The notes under the pieces: model-generated
Databases searched by the model: none
The model's input: the letters and a program-made list of their open reading frames with translations, nothing else
Told to the model about the DNA's origin: nothing
Origin: Ctenosaura bakeri
Lineage: Eukaryota > Chordata > Lepidosauria > Squamata > Iguanidae
Length of the DNA: 64,000 bases
NCBI GenBank assembly: GCA_948474755.1
Contig: CAOLHI010000741.1
Location: forward strand, 620,001-684,000
Reading direction: 5' to 3'
Made by a program: the position numbers and the translations under genes
In this document: one piece after another, positions 12,546 to 23,258 of the stretch
How positions within the stretch are numbered: the first letter of the stretch is position 1
Layout of the letters: each line of letters starts with the position of its first letter

Positions 12546-12640
12546 TCTTAAATAAATAGATAGATAGATATTTGAATACTTAAATTTAAATATATATTTA
12601 AATCTAAATTTATATATTTAAATCTTAAGCCACAAACTAT
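12546..12640. repeat. GATA and AT-rich simple repeat
   Basis: Four GATA-like units near 12555-12570 run into imperfect AAATTTAAATATAT repeats inside the hAT-type element. Confidence 0.8.
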
Positions 12641-12687
12641 ATTTACAGGAGATCCCTGATAAAAGATTAAGAACCACTGTTCTACAC

Positions 12688-14224
12688 AGTTAACAAAGTC
12701 TCTTACAAGGATGATTTTACAAAATGTTTTTACATTCACTCAAACCAACCCCATCTCTTTGACAGAGATTTATAAAATTAGATACGGCATTGAGAATGTG
12801 AATAGTTATGGAATATGGAAGCCCCTTTTTACAACATGATTTTTACATCCACCCAGGCCTCCTCCTTACTTCTTTGTCCTCTATCTAGCCAGAAGTTAGT
12901 TTATTTGGTTTTTGTTTCACTAGCATTTGGCATTGGGAGAATGGTAAAGAAGGGCTAGGGAGACCCAGATGTTCGGTGCCAGCTTGAAGCAGCATGTCTG
13001 GAGTAAAACAATGGAATAAAACCAGAGCTGGGAAAAAATGGGATTCTACTCTTGCTGATCCTATTGGAGGTGTTGTGAGCCCACCTACAACAGGCAAGGC
13101 GAACAGCAGCAGCATCTAAATTCCTTACTAATGCATGCTTGAATAGCAAAACAGAGAGAGAAAGGGAAAACAAATTAGGTATCCCTAGCATGTTAAAAAA
13201 AGCAAAGATCTATAAATTGGCAACCAAAATGGAAATCATAAGAAAAATGGAGGCTGCTGAAAGAAAGAAAAAATCTTTGGATTCATATTGGAAGAAGTTT
13301 TCATGGGGTGTCTACATGGTTCAGAATATTGTTGTTTACTTCCACGAGGCTTCCCTGATCTGGTTGTTTCATTTCACTGGCGAATATTGTTAATTTTGAA
13401 TAGAAAGTTTGCCAAAATATGTGAAACTGCTTTTCTTTATTGTGGTGTAGGGACCTATCTCTATTTTTCTCATGCTATTTCTGCCTCACACATCAAATTT
13501 TCTGTTAAAGAAATAAAGCCCAGGAGCATATCTACTTCTTTAACTGAGGTACACATATATTTATATATTATTCTTATCTTTATAAGTAGTTCTTCTGCCA
13601 GAATTGGCTCCCAAAGTGGCCTGCAAGAAGTAAATCCATAACAAAGATACAATATACTCTATTAAGTAGAGAGGGTGGGAAGGAGCATGGTGGAAGAAGA
13701 GAAAGGAGAGGCATTTGCCACTTAGAGGTCTTGTTTCATTATTTGTGTCTTGCATTTTACCTTTGCGTTGCTTGCTTCACTAGTTCATGCCTTCTTTCGC
13801 AATTTCATTTTTAATTAAAACCAGTTGCTGAAGCCTTCATAAGATATGCCATAATGGTGATAAACTGGCACTCTCTGTGGTTAGCGATGATAAGGTAGGA
13901 GTATCTTCAATGTCAGTCCATTGGTCTCAGCTCCACTTTCAAGGAGCCAGTGCCTGCTAACCAGAGCATGGAAGAAATTACCCCAAAACAACAGGTTATT
14001 TGTAATCAATTCCTTTTCCACACAACTAAGCGATAGCAACATTATATTTCAACTATAATTTAGGATTGGATAACATATTATACTTAACGGTAACTGTAAA
14101 AAAGTTACTCCTATATTAAATATAAGAAGTGTTAATACGTTGTGGAGAAAGAATATCCCATGGTTTATATGCAGGCTTGTGTTTGTTGGAAGTAATTAAA
14201 TTTACAACAAGCAGTAGTCCCCCT
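12688..14224. other. No gene seen
   Basis: Unassigned DNA. A short open frame at 13139-13393 has a lysine-rich stretch resembling generic retroelement C-terminal sequence, but no diagnostic motif is present. Confidence 0.4.
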
Positions 14225-14340
14225 GAATAAATCTTGCCAAGAAAACTCTATGATAAGTTCACTTTAGGGTTGTTTTAAGTCACAAATGAGTTAAAGGCAC
14301 ACCATAAAACGACAACTTGAAGGTACACAACAACAAAATT
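14225..14340 (+). mobile_element. Sauria-type SINE, 3' half only
   Basis: Contains GAATAAATCTTGCCAAGAAA, AAGTTCACTTTAGGG and an ACACAACAACAAAATT end, which is the SINE tail in sense orientation. The tRNA-like head is missing. Confidence 0.7.
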
Positions 14341-15564
14341 AAGTGTTTACAGGCAACAGAAGTACAGATGGGTAGTTAGGATTCTCTCCTGTGTCTCCTC
14401 TCTATCTTGTTTGCTCTGTTGCTTCCCTACCAAACACAGATAATCTCAGGCGTGACTTCTTTCCTCCCACACACTTTTTCTTCTTTCTGTCTTAATCACA
14501 TACCCTCCCCCCATCTTCGCTTTTCCCCCTTCATATGTTATCCTCTAACAAACATCTTTCCTTTCAGCAAAGATGGTGTTTTGTTGAATGCTGTGCCCTG
14601 TGCTGCTGAATTAAAATTAAAATTAACTAAAGGGGTTTTTTTTGTGTAGTCCCCAAAAGAAGGTTATTTTATGCAGTTTCAAAAGTAAAGTGTTAATTTT
14701 GAGTGGTAGCTATAAGTCACCAGATAAAGTAAGCTACAACTAGAACAAATTTTTACAAGTAATGTTCAGCTCCTAACTGCTCAGCTATACAGCCCTGCTG
14801 CCTCATATTATATATCAGTCCTTTGTAACTGTAGAACCTTCCTAACTAATGACTTAGCCAAAGCACACACCAGCAAAAACAAACCATTCAGCACCAATGT
14901 TGGTCCTCAGCAGATATCCAGTGACTGTTAAAATCTGGTGGAATGCTGAGAAGCCGGCACTTGCGAGGGAAATCCTCACTTGTTTCTCTTTCCTACACAA
15001 AAACCACAAAACATGTCTCCTTGCCTGTGAAATGGTGAGATATTGTTTTTTTGTGCATATTTCACAGATTGCACAAAACTACGATAGCTGCTGCCTTTTA
15101 TGTTTACAGATTAGAAGCATCAGATGGAACGTTTGTACCTTTTCAGCACCAGACAGTCCATTTCTCTCTCTCTCACACACACACACACAAAATCTATGAT
15201 TGTGATTTGCTTGACAATGGGAAAAGACAACCATTTTGCACAGAGCCTTTCTCTACCACATCCTGGATGGGAGAAAAATACCCACTCCTTTTTTTCTTCT
15301 GAGGCTGAAGGCTGGCAATTTTTCTCAACAAGAGCAAGAGATATTTGTGAATTTTCTCCACATCCCTAGCTGCTGCCCTTAGCTTCTGGAGAAGATGGGA
15401 AGAGCATCTTGGATATCAGACCACTGTTCTTCTTATCCCGCAACTGCTGGTGTGTGTGGGTGTGTGTGTGTAGTATCAACCTGGCTGAAGTCAGCATTTT
15501 CTCTGAAGTTATCATTAATTGTGGTGACAGTGAAGTCAGTAGTCATAGAGCTATTGCTGTACAA
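14341..15564. other. No gene seen; CA and TG microsatellites
   Basis: Pyrimidine-rich patch at 14390-14570, (CA)n at 15173-15189 and (TG)n at about 15451-15472. Nothing else recognised. Confidence 0.45.
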
Positions 15565-15680
15565 CAGGAGTGGGAGTAATGTTGCACTCCAGAGGTTGTT
15601 GGATTGCAACTCCTGGTTTCCTTACGACCAGTTGTGTTGGCTACAGCTGGTGGGAATTGGAATCCAACATAATCTGGTTG
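15565..15680. repeat. Foldback repeat of the 'CAACTCC...GGGA' squamate type
   Basis: TTGTTGGATTGCAACTCC on the left and its diverged inverse, GGGAATTGGAATCCAACATA, on the right frame a short central segment. Related, more worn blocks occur near 18475-18590, 24540-24660 and 46990-47100. These look like non-autonomous foldback DNA elements; family not determined. Confidence 0.55.
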
Positions 15681-15689
15681 GTTGCATGA

Positions 15690-17128
15690 TTGCCATTTGC
15701 ATGTGCACCTCTTTTTGGATTCGAAGGGAGAGTAAATAACCCTTGGGCTGATCTCAAAACTCCCACTTCAGAGTAGCATTGCTAGATTGATGCTGTCCAA
15801 GGTCTTGAGATATCAGAGTCCAAATCTGAGAGCTAGGAGTGAATCCTTGTGATGTCACAGAATGTCAGCCATGGTGATGTCACAAGAATGACATTACATG
15901 GGGCAGTCCCTGGTGATGTAATTAAGCATGATACATTTCACATTGACCACACTTTCACAGATTTGCTATTTAATTAAAAGAAAAGTGTAACAAATGAGTA
16001 AAATACAAGTATACCCATTATGCTGATTTCAAGGCAGTGTTCTTACCCTGAGATACCTCCCCTTTGCCCAAGAACCAAATAAAAGGAGCCAGTTTCTGAG
16101 ATCTGGTAACCCCAGTTCAGATTTTTGTCCAATGTGGAACTGTTCCCTCCACAGCAGTCACAGAGGGAGAGGAATGGTTGCACAGAAAGAAGAAGACAGT
16201 GGAAAGAGAGAGAGGACAGCTCTTTTGCCTTTTATCCACTTTAAAGCTCCACCACTGGCATGTGGCACTCAACAGACAGATTGTTTGCCCCAGGCTGGTA
16301 AAATGCAAAGCTGCTGTTTAATGAAGTCATTTGCCTCCATCCCCATCTATGTGTTTCCAGTTGCTTGGATATGTTGTAGATATATTTGTTATTATATGGA
16401 TATTAAAGAAGTAAACATGGTGTTCTTTTAAAAATACTGCTGTTTTAAAAAAATAATCTTGAATATACCCATGCAGCAAGACCTTCGACATCCACTTATA
16501 CCGGAATGTAAAATTATGCAAAAAATGTGCAACAGAAGTAAATTCTACATACTAAAACACCACCGCTAATATATCTGCATTGTATTAGGCATATAAATGA
16601 TCATATAATAAATCCACAGGGAAATTTTACACATATCTATTCTGAATCAAATCTAAATAATTCCATAATTATTTCTTTTTGCCTCCCTGCACATGATTTA
16701 CAGCATCCATTTTTTCCTCAGGATATAGCAGCAGCTATCAAACTGTCTGTGAAGCCAAAACAGACTTTGGGCAATCAACCAGGGCAACCCTGTGGGTATA
16801 TGAGACACATGAGATATCCAATTAAAATTTAAAAGAATGTTAAGAGAAATAGTTGTATTGCCTCCAAGTGAAAAAGGTGAAGGTAAATATTAGATTTTGC
16901 ACCTGTACTTTCTTCATACAGATGAAAAGAATATTGAAAAACATTCCCAAAAAATGCTGGAAAATGTGTTTCTCAAGCATCAAGAAACCTTGATAAGGAG
17001 CATTTAGGACTGATGAGGACTGTCACAAGTGAGGACTTATTCTGTGCAAAATTTGTTACAGTGTTTGTTTGTTTTGTTGTACCAAAACCAGCATTTTCTG
17101 CATGAGAAATAGTGTCACCTAGTTGATC
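15690..17128. other. No gene seen
   Basis: AT-rich unassigned DNA. 15830-15930 contains a degenerate repeated word of the GTGATGTCAC type, possibly a worn minisatellite. Confidence 0.4.
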
Positions 17129-17131
17129 ACT

Positions 17132-17551
17132 GGCCCTTTCTGCATCCTACCTTTTCTCGGCGTTGCAGTGTGGTGATCACACGAGCAGCCTCTTATAAGA
17201 GGCTCTCACTTCCCTGCTTCTTCAGCTCCACATGAGCTTCCTGCTTGCACAAGAGTCCCACCTCTTCCTTTCGCAGTGCAGCCTGGGACTTTCCCAGGCT
17301 GCACTGAGACAGGAAGTGTGACCGGCCCAGCTCCTAAGGCTCCGCATGCAAGGTAAGTGCACGCGGGGCTAGGAGCAATGCACGATTGTGCAGCATTTTC
17401 GGCTGAAAACTGAAAATGCAAAGGCACGCAATCGTTGCCTGCCGGCCCCTGGAGTCTTGCGCGATTGTGAGGGCGTCATGCAGATTGCTCCTCGCAATCG
17501 CGTGAGGCTCCAGGCCCTCTTTTGCATGGCAGATGCTGTGCAAAAAGGGCC
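17132..17551. mobile_element. GC-rich MITE (GGCCCTTT ends), 3-bp duplication ACT
   Basis: Termini GGCCCTTTCTGCA and, inverted, GGCCCTTTTTGCA match at 12 of 13 positions. ACT precedes (17129-17131) and follows (17552-17554) the element. The 420-bp interior is GC-rich with internal inverted repeats (for example CAGCCTGGGA and TCCCAGGCTG) and repeated CGATTG words. AGGTAAGT, a perfect consensus 5' splice donor, is at 17351-17358 just after CTCCGCATGCA; the element at 52.4-53.1 kb has the same donor in the same context. No transposase is present. A 3-bp duplication excludes hAT (8 bp) and would suit CACTA-like, Chapaev3-like or Academ-like families; the choice is open. Confidence 0.82.
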
Positions 17552-17836
17552 ACTGTCTCTGATCTTCCTGTTGCCCAATTATAGTCATCAAATCTCAAGA
17601 ACTCACTTTCTGAATTTTTTCATCAGGTATTTTCTGAGTTCCTCTGAAAAAATCTGATTTGTTGCCACAGTTCTGCTCTCCAAAAACCCTTACAGAGAGT
17701 GGTGCGTGCTGAATAACCACAAGTATCTAGTAGTGTAAAACTGAGTTGTTTTGTTTTGTTCTGTTTTGTTTTCTTTTAGCAGGCATAAACATGCATCTGT
17801 CATGTGGTTGGAAAAAATAAACAGCTCAGCAGTCAG

Positions 17837-18040
17837 GCCCATTCTCACAACACATTTATAGTACTTTGATACAACTTGTAACTGCCATGGGCTCTGGTTT
17901 GTAGTTTGGAGAAGCACTAGCATTCGCCGGCTGAGACTTCCGAATTCCTTTCCCTAAACCAGAGATCCTAGTATGGAACAATGGCACTTAAAAGTGGGAC
18001 CCTAGTGCTCTAATTGTGTAGTTTGGAAGACTCCCTAGTT
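17837..18040. repeat. Worn palindromic MITE (second family)
   Basis: TTTATAGTACTTTGATACAA near the left and a TAGTGCTCTAATTGTGTAGT block near the right are diverged inverses around a centre with TGGTTTGTAGTTTGG and CCCTAAACCAGAG words. It resembles the lizard 'GGTGCATCTACACTGTAGAA' foldback family by organisation. Exact ends are not determined. Confidence 0.5.
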
Positions 18041-18474
18041 AGCCTTGGGAGAAACAATAAAAAAGCAAGCAGCACAGAAATCTGAAACACCTATGTGAAA
18101 AACTGAGCTCAGAGTAACTTATGGAAGGGATCTGATACACCCCAACACTACTTCAGAGAAATCAATGTTGCAAATTTCTTCTGTACGCTTGTCAATTAAG
18201 AAGGGGCAAACTTGCAGGAGAATTAACTCACTTAAAATTTATTCCTGGGATCCAACAGACCCCTCCTGTGTATTTATAACTGATATTTAGAGTGATATTT
18301 ATTTTTATATACACAAGAATATATACTGTAAATATTGAAACAGAAATTAAACCAAAATACCACATCTTTTAAAAATTTTATGAAACTGACAAAAAGTTAA
18401 GATTTGCCTTGCCTTCTTTTGCAAAATAGCTCAGGGCAAAATAGACCCTCTCCAGATGGTTTAAGCTAGGGCTG

Positions 18475-20329
18475 GGAATTCTTGTGTGGCCTTCCACATA
18501 CCACTGGTTTGCCACTTCCAGCAGGCTTACCCAATATAACCAATGGGGATGAATGCGGGGAGTTGCAGTCTAGCAGTACTGGAAGGGCTGCTTTATTTCC
18601 ACCTCATCTTAGCACATGATAGTTTCACATTCCCCCTAACTTCAGTTGGAATAAGTCAGTAGCAATACTTTATTTGTTTGTTTTAAAAGACTGAAAGGGA
18701 GTAAAATGAAATTACAGAAATTACTGAAAGGGAGTAAAATGAAATGACATTTGCTGCACTACCTGGAATATGAGGTTAGTAAGTTACTTTAAAAAGTTGT
18801 TTGTTCCAAGTCTAAAAGCTATCCTGTTGCACTTTTTAAAAAAGTAGCTCTTTGCTTTCTGATTTATCTAAAGTAACTTTTAAAAGTTAACCTCTAATTA
18901 CTTTTTCAAAAAATATGAATGCTACAATCCACTGGCATATGGTACAAAACAGTTTGCTCCTATCTACACTATTGCTGCCTTAACACTCACAAAACATGAG
19001 CCCACACCTGAACTATTGGTCTCCTTAATGAGACTATGCGCCTGAAGCTGCAAAAGTAAATAAAAGTAACTGCTATATTGTGAGAGGAGGGCAAGTATCT
19101 CTCATTAAATTACATCTGTATTTGTAACTTAGCACTCTTCCAGATCAGTCTAAAAAGGTCTGAGTTCTTTTCATATAGTTCCTATGGCTTTGCCAGGTTT
19201 CATCAGTTATTACTTCTATGTTCAGTCACTCCCTTTTTTTCAGGGGCTGTTCATAGTAATTTCCTGTGTTGTGTTAGGGCTCTTCTAAAAATAAATAAAT
19301 AAATAAATAAATAAAGTCAGGATGTGGTTTAATGAGGTGGTCCTATAGTTTGAAGGGCATTTTTTTCTCACTGAATTTTGTTTTTAAAAAATAATCTTAC
19401 AAGTTATAGTGCAAAAGTGCCATTTCACTGATGATCTATAGATAAGTTTTTAGGAACATTTAAAAGAAAGGAAAAGAAAATATTGTTCTGATATTTTTTG
19501 AAAAAAACTTTAGACTGGGAATAGAATGTTGCAGCTGGTGCCAGGAATTGCTAGAAAATAGGGCAACAGAAATGTCATTTGAATGTATTTTCAAAAATAA
19601 AATTGAGAACAATGCCAATACCACAACCTCTTAACTCCTAACATCTAGAGGAGCCAGATGTTATATTTTTTGTTATATTTTTGTTAAGAAAATGAAATAA
19701 TTAGAAGCAACTGATCATTTGTAACTAATTGTTTACAAGTTCTGTATATGACATGATTCAAGGTTTTAAAAAAATATTTTACAAATATTTCAAACAGCCC
19801 CTGAAGTTCATAGCAACCCTATTAACACTGGAAGGATAAATTCAGTCCCTACTGTTACGATAAAAGAAAGAAAAATCAAGACCATTAATATTTCCCAGTA
19901 TCAGAAAGTTCAAAAGTAGACAGATCTGAAATTATTTTTACTGAACTCCTTACATTTCAGTAGTTTGTTATGTCTGCCATGGTTATGCTAATTAATGTAT
20001 GTTAATTAACCTACTGAGGATCTGGGCTTTCATCTACCAGTTCAACCTTTGCAAATCATATCTTACTTAACCCAAATGTCAACAACACTGTTTAGAAAAA
20101 TTACAAGTAAAAATTAATTACTTTTAAAATGTTAATCAGAATAAATGCAGATTACAAAGCGGTAAATGCAAGATATAACAATATGGGAGGGAGACAGAAA
20201 ACAGCTTTTCTGAAGACAGTGTTTCACTCAAATTTGTAACATTCAGAGGAGCTGATCTTTAGGCTTGTTTTTAGCATGATTGCCAGTGATCCTGTAGATG
20301 CAGCTTTCTGTAGGACATTATCTCCTAAT
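18475..20329. other. No gene seen; minor repeats
   Basis: 18475-18590 is a worn foldback repeat. CTGAAAGGGAGTAAAATGAA is duplicated with a 33-bp period at 18691 and 18724. (AAAT)n lies at 19287-19314. The rest is AT-rich and unassigned. Confidence 0.5.
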
Positions 20330-20795
20330 ATAAGCCTTCCCAAGTTTTAAGATCCTTGACAGAGTGCTTTATCTTAGTTCCATCACCATCACAGGAATGT
20401 TTGGTGAGGACACAGGAGAGAGCCTTCTTGGTGGTTGCTCCCAGATTTTGTAATTCCCTCCCAGGGGAAACTAGATTGGCCCTCTGGCTGCTCTCCCTCC
20501 ATTGGTACACAGAGATCTTTCTGTTCATTTTGGCCTTTGGATGTTCTCTGCTTTAGGAAGGTTATAATTGGGGGTGCTAAATTTATCATATAAATTTATC
20601 ATTATTATTATGTTTTAATGACTTTTTAAAAACTGTTTTAAATTAATGCTTTTAAGATGATTGTTTCTTTTAATTTTAACCTTTTTTTCATAGTATTCGT
20701 TGTTTTAACAATATTTTATTTTAACTCATATGGTGAGCCATTTTGGTTTCCATATTGGGAAGAAGGTTGAATATATATGAATAAATATGTAAGTC
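20330..20795 (+). mobile_element. L2 LINE 3' end
   Basis: A frame at 20356-20556 reads RAFLVVAPRFCNSLPGETR, the conserved C-terminal segment of L2-type LINE proteins. It is followed by the T-rich 3' region with repeated TTTTAA words and a GGTGAGCCATTTTGG-type end. The rest of the L2 is absent. The copy has stops and is inactive. A GC-rich MITE abuts its 3' end. Confidence 0.65.
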
Positions 20796-20798
20796 TAA

Positions 20799-21282
20799 GG
20801 CCATTTTCACACGGGGGTAAAACCACGTGGTGCGACGACCAGAGACGGAGGTCGTTCACACCGCGGGGCGAGCTAGCGCGGTTGGAAAAGTGCGGTCCAC
20901 ACCTCCAACCGCTCTAGTGCAGCCGCAGGGGTGGCGCTGCGAGTTTTTTAAAAACCACCTTCCCAGGTGGTTTTTATGAAACTTGCCCGCACTAATCCGT
21001 GGCTGCTCCCGGTGAGAATCTGCAGAGACGCGTTAGTGCGTCTCTGCAGATCTGCCTGGGGGCGGGATTCCGGCTGGCGCGCTGCCCTGATTGGCGGAGC
21101 GCCGCCGGAAGCCACCAGCCGCCATTTTGTGCGCTGCCGAACGCCGCCGAACGCCGCCGAAATTCGGCGGCATGTGGAGCAGCGGAGCCGCACTCCCCAC
21201 AGGGACGGAGCAAAATGCAAGCATGTAAGGCCCGCCCCGTGTGCACCGCCCCGTTTCGACCCCCCCACGTGTGAAAAGGGCC
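20799..21282. mobile_element. GC-rich MITE, 3-bp duplication TAA
   Basis: Ends GGCCATTTTCACACG and, inverted, GGCCCTTTTCACACG match at 14 of 15 positions; TAA flanks both sides (20796-20798, 21283-21285). The 484-bp body is very CpG-rich against AT-rich flanks. It contains two strong hairpins: AAAAACCACCT (20950-20960) with its inverse at 20965-20975, and ATCTGCAGAGACGC (21018-21031) with its inverse at 21038-21051. It also has a short CGCCGAACGC tandem near 21135-21165. Open frames of about 110 codons on both strands here come from base composition. Confidence 0.83.
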
Positions 21283-21285
21283 TAA

Positions 21286-21995
21286 TATATAAAAGTCAAA
21301 GTTTGTGAGTTTGTCTGTGTTAGGCACGCAAAGACCTCATATGATTGGCTACCTGTGAAGATTCTATGGAATCCTGAGGGTGGAAGTTTAGAGAGGGGCC
21401 TTTAGAATTCTCAACCAGAGAGCTCTTGGGCCTCAGGCCAGTTGCTATGGAGATGAGGCCTAGCAGCAAGAAGGAGGTCCCCATATTCCCTCAGGAACTG
21501 AAACTCTGTATGCTGACAACTCTGAATACAGATTGGATTGGGGAATATGAGGAAAAGTTACAGGTACTGGAGAACACAGTTTGGGGAATTAGAGACACAG
21601 GATCTCAAACATGTATATTTTAACCCCATCTAATTCCTAAAATAAGGTATGGTAATTCCTAAGGTATTTCTAACAAGTGTTACCTATGAGAAAATAAAAT
21701 CCTGGGCAACACCGGGTAAATACACTAGTAAATAAATATAATAATACAATAAATTAGATCATGAAATCACAGAGAGGAAACCAGGGTCCTACTGGAGGTC
21801 ACTGGACTCCAGCTTCCTCAGTTCCAGCCAGCAATGCCATATCAGAAAAAGGAAGCAAAACATTGACAAACTGTCTTGTAAAAAAAAATACATTTGCTTT
21901 TATAAAGGATTTGTTGTGACCCTTAGGATATTACATGTTTCTTGAGTCTCAATCAGTGTTCTATTTTAACTGATCACACACCAACTTTATTTACT
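21286..21995. other. No gene seen
   Basis: Unassigned DNA between the MITE and a SINE fragment; a run of AAATAAATATAATAA words near 21725-21745. Confidence 0.4.
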
Positions 21996-22090
21996 TTGTT
22001 GTTGTTTTGTGCCTTCAAGACGTTTCGGAGTTATGGTTGCCCTAAGGAGAACCTATCATGATGTTTTCTTGATATGATTTGTTTACAGGG
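21996..22090 (-). mobile_element. Sauria-type SINE tail fragment
   Basis: The plus strand reads TTGTTGTTTTGTGCCTTCAA, then a GGTTGCCCTAAGGAGAACCT stretch and TTTTCTTGATATGATTTGTT: the SINE tail in antisense. The body and tRNA-like head are missing. Confidence 0.7.
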
Positions 22091-23112
22091 GGTGTAGCTC
22101 TGCCTCCTCCCACCATAAGTTTGGGACCAGTCCTGCCTTGGGAGTCTTTATCCTTTTGAGCACTTCCAGGAAACCAGATGTGCAAAACAGTCCTTTATTC
22201 ACATTGGCACAAAGTCCACAAGCACAATGTAAGGTTTCCCTGCCTCTGGCTGGGCCTAAGACATAACTTCAAACTAAATTTTTTCCCAATCAGGACTCAA
22301 TTCAAAGAGAGAATTCACAAATCCGTCGTGGAATATCAGACAACTGCTAAGTTGTCTGACCTGTGCCCATGTTACAGACAGGCTTTTCCCATTCAAATTT
22401 TTAATTCCTCCTAAACTCTTGGCCGCAAGACTATCTAGCTATCCCTCTCTGTATATGCCAACCTATTCCAACACCTGCTGGTTTGTCTCACACCTCTTGT
22501 CTACTCTCCCCAGCCCACTCACTTTCATGCTGCTGGATGCCTCCCCCTCATCGTCATTCCAATCTCCCAGTCTTCCTTCCATTCTTCCCACCTTTCCCAT
22601 CCACCAGACCCTCTCTGACCATTCATCTTCACTCCTGCACTTTTTGTGTGCCCCATCCTTCCCCACTGCTCCAAAACTAGCCCCCTCCAACTTGCTGTTC
22701 TGCTCTCCCTCCTCCTCTGCAGTCCATCCTCGTCCTTATCTTTCCTTAGCTACATCTGCCCCTTTCTCATTATCTCCTCCTCCTTCCTCTAGCTCATCAC
22801 ATCAACCTGTCCCTTTACTCCTTCCTTCCCATCGGTCATCCTATTTCTGTCCCTGGCATCCCCTCTGTTCCATCACACATCCTTTCCTCCACGTTCCTCT
22901 TCTCTCCTCTATCTCTGTCCTCTTGCCTTGCCAATTTCCCATTGCCCTTCTGGCTTTGCCCTCCTGCCATTTCAAGCATGGGTTTGTTTGTGCAGTCCTC
23001 TTCCTGTCACCTCCCAGACAGGTGGCATTGCCCCAGCGTCTTGCTCAGCAACGTAAGCCTGGGAATGCAGGGCTGACAACAACAAGCACCCAACAAGGCC
23101 CCTGGCTCTCCA
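22091..23112. other. Pyrimidine-rich tract, no gene
   Basis: 22400-22980 is strongly CT-rich on the plus strand with few purine runs. This keeps a 256-codon frame open (22419-23189) that is mostly serine, proline and leucine and that runs into an antisense SINE. I judge it non-coding. Confidence 0.6.
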
Positions 23113-23258
23113 CAGAGGGTTGCCTTCCTCTGAATCTGAGAGAATGTGACTTGCTCAGATTCACCCAGTGGGTTTCCATGGCTAAGTGAGGATTTGAACC
23201 CTGGTCTCTGAAATCATAGTCATAGTCCAACACGCTAACCACTGCATTGCCCTGGCTC
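23113..23258 (-). mobile_element. Sauria-type SINE, head and body
   Basis: Antisense words TTCCTCTGAATCTGAGAGAA, CACCCAGTGGGTTTCCATGG, GGATTTGAACCCTGGTCTC and CCAACACGCTAACCACTGC read backwards through the body, B-box and A-box of the tRNA-like head. The Bov-B-like tail is absent. Confidence 0.82.

Larger units (their letters stand above)
11918..12679. mobile_element. Non-autonomous hAT-type DNA transposon with nested SINEs
   Basis: The left end CAGTAGTTGTTAACCTGGGG and the reverse complement of the right end, CAGTGGTTCTTAATC, form terminal inverted repeats of the familiar CAGTGGTTCTTAACCTGGGG hAT type. Flanking 8-mers CTCTATAC (11910-11917) and TTCTACAC (12680-12687) agree at 6 of 8 positions, fitting a worn 8-bp hAT target duplication. 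No transposase sequence is visible. Two SINE copies and a GATA/AT-rich tract lie inside and account for much of its length. Confidence 0.75.

Noticed and set aside
13139..13393. Retroelement C-terminal fragment
   Set aside because: Lysine-rich helix-like sequence only; no motif specific to L1, L2 or CR1.
22419..23189. 256-codon open frame
   Set aside because: Serine-proline-leucine-rich translation of a CT-rich tract that ends inside an antisense SINE; no domain, no splice context.
23113..23258. tRNA gene (A- and B-box-like words)
   Set aside because: The boxes belong to a SINE head; no cloverleaf with a paired acceptor stem is visible. The same applies to the other SINE copies.
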